Below are positions 8,193 to 19,114 of a stretch of DNA of 64,000 nucleotides, one piece after another (within the stretch, counting starts at the first letter, position 1; each line of letters starts with the position of its first letter). The stretch spans positions 1,116,001 to 1,180,000 of the forward strand of contig NZ_CP016282.1 of the NCBI RefSeq assembly GCF_001679725.1. Direction: 5' to 3'. A program made the translations under genes and the position numbers. The notes under the pieces are model-generated. The model saw only the letters and a list, made by a program, of their open reading frames with translations, searched no databases and was not told the DNA's origin. Source of the stretch: Cryobacterium arcticum. Lineage in GTDB: Bacteria; Actinomycetota; Actinomycetes; Actinomycetales; Microbacteriaceae.

Positions 8193-8945
8193 TCAGGAGT
8201 TCCGGCCCGGGTCGTCCGGGCCGAGGTCGTCGGTGCCGAGATCGTCCGCATCGAGGGCGTCGGGGCCGGGCAGCCGGAAGGCGTCGGCGGCCGCCTCGGT
8301 GTGGTCGAAGATCGCCCGGAGCAGGCCCGCCATCGTGGTGGACCGGAGCATGTCGACCTGGTCGAGCGGCCCAACCGGGGCGATGCCGGCCAGCTGCCAG
8401 GCGGCCTCAACCGGGTCCTCGGAGAGCGCCACATCGGCCGACCAGGCGTCGTCGGTGAACTCGCTGGCCAGCGACAGGGTGCGGCGCACGGTCTGCTCGG
8501 CCAGCACCCGCAGGGGCTTGAGGGCGTCATCCCAGACCAGGGGCGGCAGCTCGCGCACCACGGCTTGCGGGTAGGGAGCGCCGTCGCTCCACTCAACGAC
8601 CTCGATGCGCCGATCGCCCTGGGCCACAAGGCCGACGAAGCCCTCCGGAGCCACGAGCTCGATCACCTGGGCCACGGTTCCGGTGCTGAAGGCGTGCTCG
8701 CCGCCGCCCACCTCCTGGCCGCGTTCGATGAGTACCACGCCGAACTCGGCCGGCTCCGACTCCAGGATGCGCGCCAGCATCATCAGGTACCGCTCCTCGA
8801 AGACCCTCAGCTGCAGGGGCATATAGGGAAAGAGCACCGATCCGAGTGGGAACATCGGCAGGCCGCCGGGGTCGGCCGGCTCCTGCGTGTCAGGCGAACG
8901 GTCCGGTGTACCGGGTTCGTCGGGCGTGTTCCCTCGATTGGACAT
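8193..8945 (-). CDS. LON peptidase substrate-binding (N-terminal) domain protein
   Basis: With ATG at 8945-8943 the product is about 250 residues. After a polar N-terminal tail it shows PMFPLGSVLFPYMPLQLRVF followed by EERYLMMLARIL, the classic start of the LON N-terminal (PUA-like) domain, then GVVLIERGQEVGGGE. There is no AAA+ ATPase or Ser-Lys protease domain, so this is a stand-alone LON-N protein as found across actinobacteria, with a presumed protein-interaction role. The C-terminus is Asp-rich (DADDLGTDDLGPDD). An ATG 13 codons upstream is in frame but less conserved. It is downstream of the amidase on the same strand, about 90 bp away. Confidence 0.85.
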   Translation of the reverse strand: MSNRGNTPDEPGTPDRSPDTQEPADPGGLPMFPLGSVLFPYMPLQLRVFEERYLMMLARILESEPAEFGVVLIERGQEVGGGEHAFSTGTVAQVIELVAPEGFVGLVAQGDRRIEVVEWSDGAPYPQAVVRELPPLVWDDALKPLRVLAEQTVRRTLSLASEFTDDAWSADVALSEDPVEAAWQLAGIAPVGPLDQVDMLRSTTMAGLLRAIFDHTEAAADAFRLPGPDALDADDLGTDDLGPDDPGRNS

Positions 8946-9035
8946 ATCCCCAGCGAAGCACGCCCGCGCCCCAATTCCAAGCATTACGACGGGACGGCCC
9001 GCAACTGCCGCGCCGGCGCCGGGGCCGGCGCCCGT

Positions 9036-10454
9036 TCACAGCTGGTCGGCGTGGATCGGCGGCAGCCGGTCGGTCCAGGGCATCGCCTGCTCGAGCTGTG
9101 CCGCGGCCTGCAGCAGGAGGTCGTCGCGGCCGTACGCTGCCACGAGCTGAACCCCGATCGGCAGTCCCTCGCGGCTCTGCCCCAGCGGCAGGCTGATCGC
9201 GGGATGCCCGGAGATGTTGAACGGCGCGGTGAACGGCCCGAACTCGAGAATGCGGCGGATCCACGACCGGGCCGTGTGGTCGGCCGTGTTGTAGTCCAGG
9301 GTGCCGTGCGGCAGGGGCAGCTGGGCCACGGTCGGGGTGACCAGCAGGTCGTACCGGGTGAAGAACAGTCCGATCGCCCGGGTCACCCGGTGCTGGGCGT
9401 CGATCGCGGCGGCCACATCGAGGGCGCTGGCCCGGGCCGTCTCCTCGAGCACCACGCGGGAAACGGCCTCGAGTCGCGCCGGGTCAGGGCGGCGCGGGGC
9501 ACGCAGCAGGGCGGCTCCGCTGGCCAGTACGGCGAGCATCTCGGCCTCGACGATATCGAACGGGTCGATCTCGGGACGGGCGTCGGCGACCGCGTGCCCG
9601 ATCCACTCGAGTGTGCGGCCCACGGCCGTGGCCGCGGCGGCGACCTGCGCGTCCACCGGCACCCCCGACCAGGCCTCCGTCACGAGGGCGACGCTCAGAC
9701 GGCCCGGATCTTGCCGGTGCGACCTCGCGAATGGATTGATCGGTGCGGGCAGGGTGTACTTCTCGCCGATGCTGGGGGAGCCCACGGCATCCAGCAGGTG
9801 GGCGGTGTCCCGGATGCTGCGGGTGAGCGCGAATTCGCCGATCAACCCAAACCCGGCCTCCCCGGCCAGCGGGCCGCTGGGGGTGCGGCCGCGGCTGGGT
9901 TTGAGGCCCACGATGCCGCAGCAGGCCGCGGGCACCCGGATCGACCCGGCCGCGTCGTTGGCGTGCGCCAGCGGAACCGCACCGGCGGCGACGAGCGCCG
10001 CGGCGCCGCCGCTTGAGCCACCGACCCCACGCTCAAGGGCCCAGGGATTGCGGGTGGGGCCGGTGCGCAGGGGTTCGGTGGCGAAGTTCAACCCGAATTC
10101 GGGCGCGGTGGTCTGCCCGATCGCCACCAGTCCGGCGGCGCGGAAACGCACCATCAACTCATGGTCGGCGTCGGCCGCGACGCCCTGGATGCTCCGACTG
10201 CCCAGAGCGAACTGCACACCGCGAGCAAACGGGCCGCTGTCCTTGATCAGGAAGGGAACGCCCGCGAACGGGCCGGTCGCCTCGGCCGCCAGCGCCGGGT
10301 CTAACAGCGGGCGGGCCAGGGCGTTCAGGTCGGCGTTGACCGCGTCCACGGCATCGCGGGCAAGCCGCTCGACCTCGGCCGCCGACACAGCACCGGCGCG
10401 GATGGCGGCGCGGAGGCCGACAGCATCGTGCGAGGCGTATTCGGCGAGGTCCAC
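9036..10454 (-). CDS. Amidase signature family hydrolase
   Basis: This 472-residue enzyme belongs to the amidase signature family, which cleaves carboxamides with a Ser-cisSer-Lys triad. All three residues are visible: Lys71 in GVPFLIKDSG, cis-Ser147 in GVGGSSGGAAAL and nucleophile Ser171 in DAAGSIRVPA. The usual GTDxGGSIR reads HANDAAGSIR here, a mild departure. The substrate is unknown; GatA is unlikely because no gatB/gatC is nearby. I chose GTG 10454 because it begins the domain and lies just after the preceding acetyltransferase stop; the frame stays open further upstream but overlaps that gene. A GC-rich hairpin at 9015-9032 follows the stop. Confidence 0.87.
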   Translation of the reverse strand: MDLAEYASHDAVGLRAAIRAGAVSAAEVERLARDAVDAVNADLNALARPLLDPALAAEATGPFAGVPFLIKDSGPFARGVQFALGSRSIQGVAADADHELMVRFRAAGLVAIGQTTAPEFGLNFATEPLRTGPTRNPWALERGVGGSSGGAAALVAAGAVPLAHANDAAGSIRVPAACCGIVGLKPSRGRTPSGPLAGEAGFGLIGEFALTRSIRDTAHLLDAVGSPSIGEKYTLPAPINPFARSHRQDPGRLSVALVTEAWSGVPVDAQVAAAATAVGRTLEWIGHAVADARPEIDPFDIVEAEMLAVLASGAALLRAPRRPDPARLEAVSRVVLEETARASALDVAAAIDAQHRVTRAIGLFFTRYDLLVTPTVAQLPLPHGTLDYNTADHTARSWIRRILEFGPFTAPFNISGHPAISLPLGQSREGLPIGVQLVAAYGRDDLLLQAAAQLEQAMPWTDRLPPIHADQL

Positions 10455-10468
10455 GGGGTGGGGGCCGC

Positions 10469-10939
10469 TCAGTCGAGCCGCTTGGCGAGCACGCGCACGT
10501 CGGCGTCCGCGTAGCCGAGCCGGTCGTAGAACCCGGTGACGGCCACATTGGTCTGCCGCACCATGAGCTGAACCTTCACGGCGCCGTGGTCGACGAGCCA
10601 GGCCTCGGCCGCGTCCATCAGCATCCGGCCCAGGCCCGTGCCCTGCTCGGAGGGGGCAACGGCGAGGTAGTAGATCCAGCCGCGATGGCCGTCGTGGCCC
10701 ACCATCACGGTGCCGAGGAGTGTGTTGCCCTGGCGCTCGATTGCCGTGATCTCGGTGCCTGCGTTCTCGGTGCCTGCGTTCTCGGTATCGGCGAACACGC
10801 CCAGAACCGTGGCGGAGTCGGTGCCGAGCGCTCGTTGCAGGTCGGCGGCCGGCGGATTCCATGGGCGGGTGAGCCCGGTGGTCTCCCAGAGCGCGATGAC
10901 GGACTCGAAGTCGGCTGGGGTGATGGCGGCGATCTGCAT
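10469..10939 (-). CDS. GNAT N-acetyltransferase, YpeA-like
   Basis: The 156-residue GNAT protein resembles E. coli YpeA: ITPADFESVIALWETTGLTR followed by PWNPP near the N-terminus, GTVMVGHDGHRGWIYYLAV in the core, the acetyl-CoA loop EQGTGLGRML, and FYDRLGYADADV at the end. The natural substrate is unknown. Between residues 50 and 65 it carries an insertion reading ENAGTENAGTE, produced by an exact 15-bp tandem duplication (CTCGGTGCCTGCGTT on the plus strand, 10751-10780) with a third degenerate copy. The gene ends 14 nt before the amidase start, suggesting co-transcription. A CACAAT hexamer lies 6 nt before the ATG (leaderless-type spacing). Confidence 0.85.
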   Translation of the reverse strand: MQIAAITPADFESVIALWETTGLTRPWNPPAADLQRALGTDSATVLGVFADTENAGTENAGTEITAIERQGNTLLGTVMVGHDGHRGWIYYLAVAPSEQGTGLGRMLMDAAEAWLVDHGAVKVQLMVRQTNVAVTGFYDRLGYADADVRVLAKRLD

Positions 10940-11055
10940 CGATCCATTGTGCCCGGCTCAGGGGCCGGCGGGCATCCGGTCGGTCGACCGGTCGGTGATC
11001 TCGCACCAGCGCGGGCCGCCGTCCAGACGCCGTCGCGCGCTGGCATGCTGGAGGG

Positions 11056-11538
11056 ATGACTGACGCTCTCTTCCACCTGCCCGGCGGCCCGTTCACCCTG
11101 CGACCGGCGCTCGCCGGGGACGTGGCCGCCATCGTCGGCCTGCTGGCCGACGATCACCTGCGAGCCGCCGAGGAGTCCACGGAGGATCTGGCGCCCTACC
11201 TGGCGGCGTTCACGGCCATCGACACCTCGCCGGATCACCACCTCGTGGTCGTGGTCGACCCGGCCGGCGGGGTGGTGGCTACCCAGCAGTTGTCCCTGCT
11301 GCCCGGCCTCGCCCGGGCCGGCTCCACCCGGCTGCAGGTTGAGGCGGTCCGGGTGAGCTCCGGCCTGCGCGGCAACGGCCTGGGCAGCGCGATGATTGAG
11401 TGGGCCGTCGAGTTCGGCCGTACCCACGGATGCCGACTCGTGCAACTGACTTCGGACGAATCCCGCATCGACGCACACCGCTTCTACGAACGCCTAGGTT
11501 TCGCACCTACCCACTTGGGTTTCAAGTTGCACCTGTAA
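11056..11538 (+). CDS. GNAT family N-acetyltransferase
   Basis: The 160-residue acetyltransferase has the GNAT fold markers FTLRPALAGDVAAIVGLLAD at the start, the acetyl-CoA loop RVSSGLRGNGLGSAMIEWAV (motif R/Q-x-x-G-x-G/A in GLRGNGLG), and LTSDESRIDAHRFYERLGF near the C-terminus. It transfers an acetyl group to an unidentified amine; substrate specificity is not inferable. GGAGGG directly precedes the ATG with very short spacing. It diverges from the YpeA-like gene and lies before the glycine riboswitch, but shows no functional link to glycine metabolism. Confidence 0.85.
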   Translation: MTDALFHLPGGPFTLRPALAGDVAAIVGLLADDHLRAAEESTEDLAPYLAAFTAIDTSPDHHLVVVVDPAGGVVATQQLSLLPGLARAGSTRLQVEAVRVSSGLRGNGLGSAMIEWAVEFGRTHGCRLVQLTSDESRIDAHRFYERLGFAPTHLGFKLHL

Positions 11539-11718
11539 CCCGCCCGGAAGTTTTCGGTGCTTGAGTCACAGTTCGCCGGAGGGAGAGGGTTCGGAGGGCG
11601 GGGGAGGTTACGGGGGCGTTAACTCTGGGGCGGGGCGTGGGAACCCATAGGTCTATGGGGAGGGTGGTCGGTTAGACTGCACAGCAGTAGAAACCAACTG
11701 AATACTGGGCCACACGAT

Positions 11719-11957
11719 CGATGCGGGAGAGTTCGACGTCAGAAGACGAGCGAACACCGAAGGAGCAATCCTCCCCGACAATCTCTCAGGTACTCGTACC
11801 GCATCGAACGGGCCACTCTGAAAAGCGGATGTGCACAGCGCGTCCGGGTCTCGCTTCTGCGGGCTCCGGCGGCACGGGCCACATCCCGCCCATGGTGAAA
11901 GCCGGGAGCGCACACGCGCCCGGCGAAGCTCTCAGGCCTGACGACAGAGGGGGAGTT
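11719..11957 (+). promoter_or_regulatory. Tandem glycine riboswitch upstream of gcvT
   Basis: Two glycine aptamers lie in series. The first (about 11723-11820) has GCGGGAGAGTTC, CACCGAAGGAGCAA and ATCTCTCAGGTA. The second continues from CACTCTGAAAAGCGGATG, with a long P3-type arm (GCGGATG pairing with CATCCCGC), ATGGTGAAAGCC, GAAGCTCTCAGGC and the closing GACAGAGGGGGAG. This order is the standard tandem glycine riboswitch of gcv operons. Downstream hairpins at about 11962-11983 (CCGGGG/CCCCGG arms) and 11998-12010 are candidates for the expression platform. Expected behaviour is activation of the glycine cleavage operon by glycine; no uridine tract follows, so control at translation initiation is possible. 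Confidence 0.92.
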
Positions 11958-12026
11958 CCCACCGGGGTTCGAACGAGCCCCGGAGCACCTCACCGGGCAC
12001 GCGCCCGGCGATGAACCGGAGAACTC

Positions 12027-13205
12027 ATGACCTCGGCCAGCCCAGACCAGACCAGCACCGACTCGACCAGCACCGCCACGGACGCCGCCGCGACCGAACG
12101 GTTCTCGCCGCTGCACGCCGCCCACGTGGCCGCCGGCGCCAGCTTCACCGACTTCGCCGGCTGGCAGATGCCCGTGCGCTACTCCAGCGATCTCGCCGAA
12201 CACCACGCCGTACGCAAGGCGGCAGGCCTCTTCGACCTCTCGCACATGGCCGAGATCCGGGTCAGCGGCCCGCAGGCCGGCGAGTTCCTCGACCACGCGC
12301 TGGCCGGGCAACTGTCGGTCATCGACCTGATGCAGGCCAAGTACAGCCTGCTGCTGAACTCCCGCGGCGGCATCATCGACGACCTCGTCGTCTACCGCAC
12401 CGGGGAGACCGAGTTCCTCGTCGTCGCCAACGCCGGCAACCACGACCAGGCCCTCGAGGCCCTCACCACCCGGTCCGCCCGGTTCGACGTGACCGTCACC
12501 GACGAGAGCGGCGACACTGCGCTCATCGCCGTGCAGGGCCCCAACGCCCTCGCGATCGTGCAGGCCACCGCTGGGCTCAGCGTCGACGGAGACCTCACCG
12601 GGCTCCGCTACTACCGCGCGATCACCGCCGGCTTCAATGGCGCTCCGGTGCTCGTGGCCCGCACTGGCTACACGGGCGAAGACGGTTTCGAGCTCTACCT
12701 GCCCAATGCGGATGCCCTCGCCCTCTGGGACGCCCTCGTTGTCGCCGGCGCCCCGCACGGGCTGGTTCCGGCCGGGCTCGCCAGCCGCGACACCCTGCGG
12801 CTCGAAGCCGGGATGCCGCTCTACGGCCACGAGCTGACCACCTCCACCTACCCCGCCCAGGCCGGGCTCGGCCGCGTGGTCAACCTGGCCAAGCCCACCG
12901 ACTTCGTCGGCCGCACCGCCAGCGAAGAGGGCCCGTCCGGCGAGGCGCACGTGCTCGTCGGCCTGGTCTCGGCCGGCAAGCGCGCCGGCCGCGCCGGCTA
13001 CGAGATCTTCCGCAGCATCGACGCCACCGAACCCGAAGGCGTCATCACCAGCGGAGCACTCTCGCCCACCCTCGGCTACCCGATCGCCATGGCGTACGTC
13101 GCGCCGCCGCTGGCCCGCCTCGACACCGAGGTGTTCATCGACGTGCGCGGCACCCGCGCCCCGGCCACCGTCATCGCGCTGCCCTTCTACAAGCGCGCCA
13201 AGTAG
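12027..13205 (+). CDS. gcvT: Aminomethyltransferase, glycine cleavage T protein
   Basis: The 392-residue T protein moves the methylene group from the aminomethyl-lipoyl arm of GcvH to tetrahydrofolate, releasing ammonia. Signatures include [52 protein letters not shown] and [17 protein letters not shown]. After a polar N-terminal extension of about 30 residues the length suits the family. It is the first gene after the glycine riboswitch; the ATG follows CCGGAGAAC. gcvH follows 130 bp later, then gcvP, all in the same direction, forming a gcvTHP unit. gcvL (lipoamide dehydrogenase) is not in the window, as is usual since that subunit is shared. Confidence 0.96.
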   Translation: MTSASPDQTSTDSTSTATDAAATERFSPLHAAHVAAGASFTDFAGWQMPVRYSSDLAEHHAVRKAAGLFDLSHMAEIRVSGPQAGEFLDHALAGQLSVIDLMQAKYSLLLNSRGGIIDDLVVYRTGETEFLVVANAGNHDQALEALTTRSARFDVTVTDESGDTALIAVQGPNALAIVQATAGLSVDGDLTGLRYYRAITAGFNGAPVLVARTGYTGEDGFELYLPNADALALWDALVVAGAPHGLVPAGLASRDTLRLEAGMPLYGHELTTSTYPAQAGLGRVVNLAKPTDFVGRTASEEGPSGEAHVLVGLVSAGKRAGRAGYEIFRSIDATEPEGVITSGALSPTLGYPIAMAYVAPPLARLDTEVFIDVRGTRAPATVIALPFYKRAK

Positions 13206-13335
13206 CGCAGAACGGCGGCGTGCCCGCCCCGGGCATCCGTTCACCCGGCGTCCCGCGCTTCACCCCACAACCGATCAGCACCACCGATACACAGCACTGA
13301 TCCACCCCCGTGATCACCCTTTGAGAGGAACCCCC

Positions 13336-13707
13336 ATGGCCGACAAGACCGAACTCCAGTACACCGCAGAGCACGAATGGGTGCTCGTCAACGGCGACAC
13401 CGCCACCGTCGGCATCACCGCCTACGCCGCCGACAAGCTCGGTGACGTGGTCTTCGTGGAGCTGCCCGAGGTCGGCAGCTCCGTCGCCTCCGGCACCGTC
13501 GTCGGTGAGATCGAGTCGACCAAGTCGGTCGGCGAGCTCTTCGCCCCCATCGACGGCACCGTCGCCGAGGTCAACGACGCCGTGGTCGCCAGCCCCGAAC
13601 TCGTCAACAGCGACCCGCTCGGCGAGGGCTGGCTCATCAAGGTCACCTTCGAGAGCCTGCCTGCGCTGCTCAGCTACGCCGAGTACTCCGCCATCATCGG
13701 CGAGTAA
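13336..13707 (+). CDS. gcvH: Glycine cleavage system H protein
   Basis: The 123-residue lipoyl carrier shuttles the aminomethyl group between the P, T and L proteins. The lipoylated lysine is Lys63 within [12 protein letters not shown], and the flanking [20 protein letters not shown] and [17 protein letters not shown] segments are characteristic. I chose ATG 13336, preceded by TTGAGAGGAA at proper spacing, over an in-frame ATG five codons upstream. It lies between gcvT and gcvP and shares control by the upstream riboswitch. No lipA/lipB genes are visible in the window. Confidence 0.96.
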   Translation: MADKTELQYTAEHEWVLVNGDTATVGITAYAADKLGDVVFVELPEVGSSVASGTVVGEIESTKSVGELFAPIDGTVAEVNDAVVASPELVNSDPLGEGWLIKVTFESLPALLSYAEYSAIIGE

Positions 13708-13780
13708 CAGCCCGCCAGTCCCCAGCCACCCGCCTCACCTCGCACGACCGAATCAGACCCCGGAAAGAGCCTTCCCCCAC

Positions 13781-16678
<2,898 letters not shown>

Positions 16679-16705
16679 AAGGCGCCAGCTTTCGGGTCGC
16701 GCCCG

Positions 16706-17550
16706 ATCGCTGGTCGAGCTTGTCGTCGCCGCGCTGAGCCTGTCGAAGTAAACCTGGTGACGTGCGGTTGTGTCGGGCCCGCTTCGTCGGTCGAGCTTGT
16801 CGAGACCTGGTGACCGTGACTTTACTGCGCTGCTGTCGTCTCGAGATCGGCTTGCGGGGTCTCGACAGGCTCGACCAGCGTGTGGGGGCGTGTCCGAGAT
16901 CGGCCGTCGGTCGTTCTCGGTCGACCGCTGGCTGTCCTCGAGTTGGACCGCTTCGTCGGTCGAGCTTGTCGAGACCTGGTGACCGGGACTTCACTGCGCT
17001 GCCGCGGTCTCGAGATCGGCTCGCGGGGTCTCGACAGGCTCGACCAGCGTGTGGGGGCGTGGCCGAGATAGGCCGTCGGTCGTTCTCGGTCGACCGCCGG
17101 CTGTCCTCGAGTTGGACCGTCTCGGCGGTCGAGCTTGTCGAGACCTGGTGACGTGCGCGGGGTCGTGACCGCTTCGTCGGTCGAGCTTGTCGAGTTCTGG
17201 TGACCGGGACTTTACTGCGCTGCCGTGGTCACGGGATCGGCTCGCGGGGTCTCGACAGGCTCGACCAGCGTGTGGGGGCGTGTCCGAGATCGGCCGTCGG
17301 TCGTTCTCGGTCGACCGCCGGCTGTCCTCGGGCTGGACCGCTTCGTCGGTCGAGCTTGTCGAGACCTGGTGACCGGGACTTTACTGCGCTGCCGTCGTCT
17401 CGAGATTGGCTCGCGGGGTCTCGACAGGCTCGACCAGCGTGTGGGGGCGGTCACGAAATTGGCTTGCGGGGTCTCGACAGGCTCGACCAGCGTGAGGGGG
17501 CGTTCGCTAGGTCGACCCGCGTGTGGGGGCCTTCGCCAGGTCGACCAGCG
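16706..17550. repeat. Intergenic tandem array, 169-bp unit, built on the GGTCGAGC motif
   Basis: This noncoding stretch of about 850 bp separates convergent genes. Full 169-bp units run 16782-16950, 16951-17119 and 17172-17340, with a 52-bp fragment at 17120-17171 and a partial unit from 17341. Each unit carries GGTCGAGCTTGTCGAGACC (16789, 16958, 17127, 17348; degenerate at 17179) and, about 69 bp later, the near reverse complement GGTCTCGACAGGCTCGACC (16858, 17027, 17248, 17417, with an extra copy at 17470), so each unit can fold into a large hairpin. Units are nearly identical, implying recent duplication or gene conversion. A broken copy starts near 16707. No protein-like reading frame is credible. 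Confidence 0.88.
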
Positions 17551-17557
17551 GGGCGGC

Positions 17558-18415
17558 TTACGTCGTGGGGGTGAGCAGGGCGGGCCACCAGAGCACCGCG
17601 AGGGGGTAGCCGACGAACGAGAGGATGTCGAGCACCCAGTGCGCGATCACCAGGGGCATCACCCGCCCCCAGCGCAGATAGCACCAGCCGAAGACCACAC
17701 CCATCAGGGCGTTGCCCACGAACGGCCCGATGCCCTGGTAGAGGTGATAGCTGCCGCGTAACAGCGCCGCCGAGACGATGATGGTCCAGGTGTTCCAGCC
17801 CAGCTCGCGCAGCCGGGTGAACAGGTAGCCCACCACGATGAGTTCCTCGCTCAGCGCGCTGCGGAGCGCCGAGAACACCAGGATCGGGATGGTCCACCAG
17901 AAGGTGTCCAGCGACGACGGCACCACCGCCACGGTGAAGCCCAGCGCGCGGCCGGCCAGGTACAGGCCGAGCCCCGGGATGCCGATGAGCAGCAGCAGCC
18001 CGCCGCCGCGCAGGAGATCACGGCGCGGTTCGGTGAAGTCGACCCCGAGCCGCCGGAATGCGCTCTGTCCGGGCTGCCAGAGCAGGTAGAGCACCAGCGC
18101 CACGGGGAACAGGGCGAAGACGATGCCGAGGAACTGATAGGTGAAGTCGAGCCATTCCCGGGTGGATTGGGACCCGTTGATGGTGGCGGACTGATCGCCC
18201 AGCGCCACCTCCTCGGTGAGCCTGGCGATGATCGAGACGATCGAGTACACGGCGGATGCGCCGAGCGACAACCCCAGCACGATGACGATCTCCCAGCGCA
18301 GCCGCAGCCGCACCCGCGACAGCGGTGCGACGGCGCTCGAGGTCGCGGGTTGCGGGGGAGTGGCGCCCGAGCTCGCCGGGTCCAGCGGGGCGGGGCCCGG
18401 CGGAGTGGCGCTCAC
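17558..18415 (-). CDS. CPBP family intramembrane metalloprotease
   Basis: Starting at GTG 18415, this 285-residue polytopic protein has about seven or eight hydrophobic helices after a Pro/Ala-rich N-terminus. The CPBP (Abi/CAAX-protease-like) motifs are present: the Glu-Glu pair in SALSEELIVVGYLFTRLRE, a His in RGSYHLYQGIGP, and MPLVIAHWVLDILSF. These residues form the membrane-embedded zinc site in the family; substrates are generally unknown outside CAAX processing and bacteriocin immunity. The GTG overlaps the stop codon of the DCC-family gene (GTGA), so the two genes are translationally coupled. A longer in-frame start lies inside that upstream gene. Confidence 0.88.
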   Translation of the reverse strand: MSATPPGPAPLDPASSGATPPQPATSSAVAPLSRVRLRLRWEIVIVLGLSLGASAVYSIVSIIARLTEEVALGDQSATINGSQSTREWLDFTYQFLGIVFALFPVALVLYLLWQPGQSAFRRLGVDFTEPRRDLLRGGGLLLLIGIPGLGLYLAGRALGFTVAVVPSSLDTFWWTIPILVFSALRSALSEELIVVGYLFTRLRELGWNTWTIIVSAALLRGSYHLYQGIGPFVGNALMGVVFGWCYLRWGRVMPLVIAHWVLDILSFVGYPLAVLWWPALLTPTT

Positions 18416-18804
18416 GATGCGCTCGGCAGCCGGCACGCCGGGGTGCCGCCCGGGAGCCGGTACCGGTAGCGGGCGACGACGCGATATCCCGCCTCGGCGG
18501 CCCAGGACCACGGCGGCAGAGTGGCCAGCGTGCCCAGCACCCGCAACGCACGAATCGGTTGCCCGCGCAGGATCGCTGCGACCGCGGCGGCCCCGCCGTA
18601 CCGGCGCCCGCCGGTGACGAACCAGACCCTGGAGCGAGCCTGAGCCTCGTCCAATCCATATCGGGACAGGTCGGTCCATTGGAAGGGTGCCGTCGCCGGG
18701 ACCCGGGGGAGTGTGCGCTGCAGCCAGAGCACAGCGGTGGTGCAGAAGCCGCAGTCACCGTCGAAGATCAGGGTGGCGGGTGGGTCACGCGGGATGCTCG
18801 GCAT
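18412..18804 (-). CDS. DCC family (DUF393) thiol-disulfide oxidoreductase-like protein
   Basis: The 130-residue protein starts with ATLIFDGDCGFCTTAVLWL; the D-x-D-C-x-x-C (here DGDCGFC) defines the DCC/DUF393 family, predicted to have a thioredoxin-like fold. The second family region is RSRVWFVTGGRRYGGAAAVA, and a YRYRLPGGTPAC-type C-terminus retains a further Cys. Redox activity is inferred from the CxxC only. It is the first gene of a two-gene unit with the CPBP protease (4-nt overlap) and diverges from the first peptide-transporter operon. Confidence 0.87.
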   Translation of the reverse strand: MPSIPRDPPATLIFDGDCGFCTTAVLWLQRTLPRVPATAPFQWTDLSRYGLDEAQARSRVWFVTGGRRYGGAAAVAAILRGQPIRALRVLGTLATLPPWSWAAEAGYRVVARYRYRLPGGTPACRLPSAS

Positions 18805-18944
18805 CCCTCTATTTTGCGCCTCTTATCCCCAGCGGCGGATACCGGGCCGGAATCGTGGGCCCGTCGGCCGGTTGAAACCGCTTGCACATGCCCGCGGGAC
18901 CTTGGTCCCAAGCATCGTGAGAGATCCTCGTGGGATTCGCAGAA

Positions 18945-18987
18945 AAAGACGCATAATTTGATCTCTGCGCAAGAATCGTGCGTCTTT
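18945..18987. promoter_or_regulatory. Inverted repeat upstream of the first peptide-transporter operon
   Basis: AAAGACGCA (18945-18953) and TGCGTCTTT (18979-18987) are exact reverse complements 25 nt apart, about 35 bp upstream of the best promoter candidate. They lie in the 310-bp divergent region 18805-19114, which contains no other gene. They could bind a regulator or form a loop in DNA. A comparable repeat (AAACGCGG/CCGCGTTT, 25203-25234) precedes the second transporter operon. Confidence 0.35.
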
Positions 18988-19019
18988 GGTTACTCCTGTG
19001 TAACGTTTACCGCCACGTT

Positions 19020-19048
19020 TTGCACCGGGACCCAGACAAACCTAGGGT
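19020..19048 (+). promoter_or_regulatory. Candidate sigma-70-type promoter of the first peptide-transporter operon
   Basis: TTGCAC (19020-19025) and TAGGGT (19043-19048) are separated by 17 nt, matching actinobacterial vegetative promoter spacing. Transcription from it would give a leader of about 60 nt before the TTG start at 19115. Confidence 0.45.
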
Positions 19049-19114
19049 TTTGGTAACTACGCGCCGCTAGGGTCACGAACCTTCAGTGGCGCCCACCTTT
19101 GCACAGGAGGAATT

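Noticed and set aside
10455..11132. Upstream extension of the amidase gene
   Set aside because: It would run through the YpeA-like gene in another frame and adds no conserved sequence; GTG 10454 starts the domain.
11958..11984. Possible tRNA because of the GGGGTTCGAACG T-arm-like string
   Set aside because: No acceptor, D or anticodon arm can be folded around it; it lies in the expression platform of the glycine riboswitch.
13442..13780. Upstream extension of gcvP
   Set aside because: It overlaps gcvH in another phase; the conserved N-terminus and a ribosome site point to ATG 13781.
16706..17550. Array resembling a CRISPR
   Set aside because: Units are 169 bp with the spacer part also repeated; there are no short repeats with unique spacers and no cas genes.
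17200..17574. Short plus-strand open frames in the first array (60-180 codons)
   Set aside because: All consist of repeat-unit translation with many Arg/Gly/Ser residues and no ribosome site.
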